DNA from: Aestuariicoccus sp032586235
GTDB taxonomy: Bacteria; Pseudomonadota; Alphaproteobacteria; Rhodobacterales; Rhodobacteraceae
Assembly: GCF_032586235.1 (NCBI RefSeq)
Contig: NZ_JAWHTD010000014.1
Span: 1 to 64,000, forward strand
Direction of reading: 5' to 3'
DNA length: 64,000 nucleotides
Below the pieces are notes generated by a model. The model did not search any database and was not told where the DNA came from. It saw only the letters and a list, made by a program, of their open reading frames with translations. Below are positions 63,120-64,000 of this stretch, one piece after another. Each line of letters begins with the position of its first letter. Position 1 is the first letter of the stretch. A program made the position numbers and the translations under genes.

Positions 63120-64000
63120 GCGCGGCCCTCCTTGCGTTCAAAAAGCAGAACCAGACGCTGACGACCGACCGCGCGGATGCCAAAGCCGTGATCCAGCATG
63201 AATTCGGTGACCTCGGGCAGGGTGCTTTCATGCTTCATCCCGCGCTCGAACCCGACATCGGCGGCGACAAAGCGGAATTGCCGGATCACCTGCGACGCGC
63301 CTTCGAGGATCTCGGGTTCCGCGCCCTCGGCCTCGAGCTTCAGCAGGGTATAGTCGGCGTCACGGGGCAGGGCGTCGTCCAGCCGCACCGTGGGGACGTC
63401 GATTTTCGTGTCGTACCCCTCAATCGGCAAAAGCGAGGAATCCGCGCTGCCGGATTTCAGGTAGAAGGTCATCGCCTCGGTCGCGTCCTTCCAGGCGGCG
63501 GCGTTCCGCGCGTCATGGCCGGTGACGGCGGGATTGGCGGCGAGATTGCGCTCGAGTGCGGCGAATTCCATCGGCGAAGGCTCGAAACTGGTGAGCGAGG
63601 CGGTCACGCCGCGCGCCTGCAAGGCCAGCGCCAGATCGCCCACATTGGCGCCGATGTCGACGATACGCGGGTCGGTGCCGAAATCCACATGCTCCAGCAG
63701 GTATTCGCCGGCTAGCTGCTGCCCGCGCCGCGCCAGGCCTGACAGGTAATAGCTGACCCGGGGGCGGTGCGCGAAGCAATGCACCTGCGCGCCGTCGTGG
63801 CATTCGAAGAGCCCGCTGTCGCCGTCGCGGGCAAAGGTCGGATGGGTGCCGCGGATGCCGCGCGCCGCGGCATTGGCCGCGCGCAGATAGGCCTCGCCCT
63901 CGAGCTGCGCCAGTGCCGCGGCGCGGCGTTTGCTGGCGCGGCGGGCCGGTTTGATCCGGTCGGCCAGTTGCCACAACGCCAGCCGCGCACGCAGGACAGC
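63116..64000 (-). CDS. FkbM-family methyltransferase, 5-prime truncated by the window
   Basis: About 294 residues are visible. The core has the SAM-binding motif IVDIGANVGDLALALQARGV and SLTSFEPSPMEFAALERNL, then a VRLDDALPRDADYTLLKLEAEGAE block typical of FkbM. The frame is open to the window end (AVLRARLALWQLADRI), so the true start probably lies beyond 64000; a TTG at 63976 is the only in-window candidate. Targets of FkbM enzymes are often sugar hydroxyls in polysaccharides. It overlaps the DUF6446 gene. Confidence 0.85.
   Translation of the reverse strand, partial: AVLRARLALWQLADRIKPARRASKRRAAALAQLEGEAYLRAANAAARGIRGTHPTFARDGDSGLFECHDGAQVHCFAHRPRVSYYLSGLARRGQQLAGEYLLEHVDFGTDPRIVDIGANVGDLALALQARGVTASLTSFEPSPMEFAALERNLAANPAVTGHDARNAAAWKDATEAMTFYLKSGSADSSLLPIEGYDTKIDVPTVRLDDALPRDADYTLLKLEAEGAEPEILEGASQVIRQFRFVAADVGFERGMKHESTLPEVTEFMLDHGFGIRAVGRQRLVLLFERKEGRA

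Overview
The window looks like a chromosome or chromid segment of an alphaproteobacterium of the Rhodobacteraceae (roseobacter) type. The support is the folB-folP-glmM run, a PPDK-like dikinase beside glyS, monomeric isocitrate dehydrogenase, DUF6446 next to an FkbM methyltransferase, many solute-binding-protein transporters, and high GC content. Genus cannot be read from the sequence alone. Base composition changes near 25-26.8 kb. The left part is visibly less GC-rich than the right: hand counts of two 60-base lines on each side gave about 53-67% against 72-75%, a very small sample. REGION 1 (1-2.5 kb) is debris plus two small secreted-protein genes: a transposase scrap, a cytochrome c scrap, a predicted HExxH metalloprotease-like protein, a small beta-rich exported protein, and an 800-base gap. 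REGION 2 (2.5-24.3 kb) is a large sugar-acid catabolism cluster. A leftward operon holds a ribose-type ABC importer, a mutarotase-like protein and a uronate-dehydrogenase-like SDR. A GntR/FCD regulator follows. A rightward operon runs from an SMP-30 lactonase through a second ABC importer, two SDRs, a VOC protein, a CtBP-like dehydrogenase, an RraA-type aldolase, 2-keto-3-deoxygalactonokinase, its 6-phosphate aldolase and a cupin to methylglyoxal synthase. Facing it are an FMN hydroxyacid oxidase and a TRAP transporter, and a second FCD regulator closes the cluster. One palindromic site recurs at the three promoter regions. The inferred route is oxidation of an aldose or uronate to a lactone, hydrolysis, an unassigned dehydration, phosphorylation, and cleavage to pyruvate and a triose phosphate. 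REGION 3 (24.5-26.7 kb) is a junction: an IS6-family element killed by a 16-base duplication, about 900 bases of C-rich DNA dense in inverted repeats, and a frameshifted integrase remnant. REGION 4 (26.8-36.5 kb) has an Fe3+/sugar-phosphate-type ABC importer beside an inositol-monophosphatase-family enzyme, then a small membrane protein, a serine hydrolase and isocitrate dehydrogenase. REGION 5 (36.5-50.8 kb) is a second catabolic cluster: an FAH-family hydrolase divergent from a GntR regulator, then one rightward run of an SsuABC-type importer with two permeases, a dihydroxyphthalate-decarboxylase/PBP2-like protein, a TauE/SafE exporter, a TctCBA transporter, an LVIVD beta-propeller, an OsmC protein and a two-subunit molybdenum hydroxylase. 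The arrangement suggests uptake and hydroxylation of an organic acid, perhaps aromatic or heteroaromatic; the substrate is unknown. REGION 6 (50.9-64 kb) is mostly housekeeping: an FAD amine-oxidase-like protein, a MarR regulator, tRNA-Gly(GCC), a phosphoesterase, glmM, folP, folB, a SleB hydrolase, a PPDK-like enzyme, glyS, a DUF6446 protein and an FkbM methyltransferase cut by the window end. A recurring detail is that every one of the six transporter binding-protein genes with an export signal is followed, before the next cistron, by a stable GC-rich hairpin.
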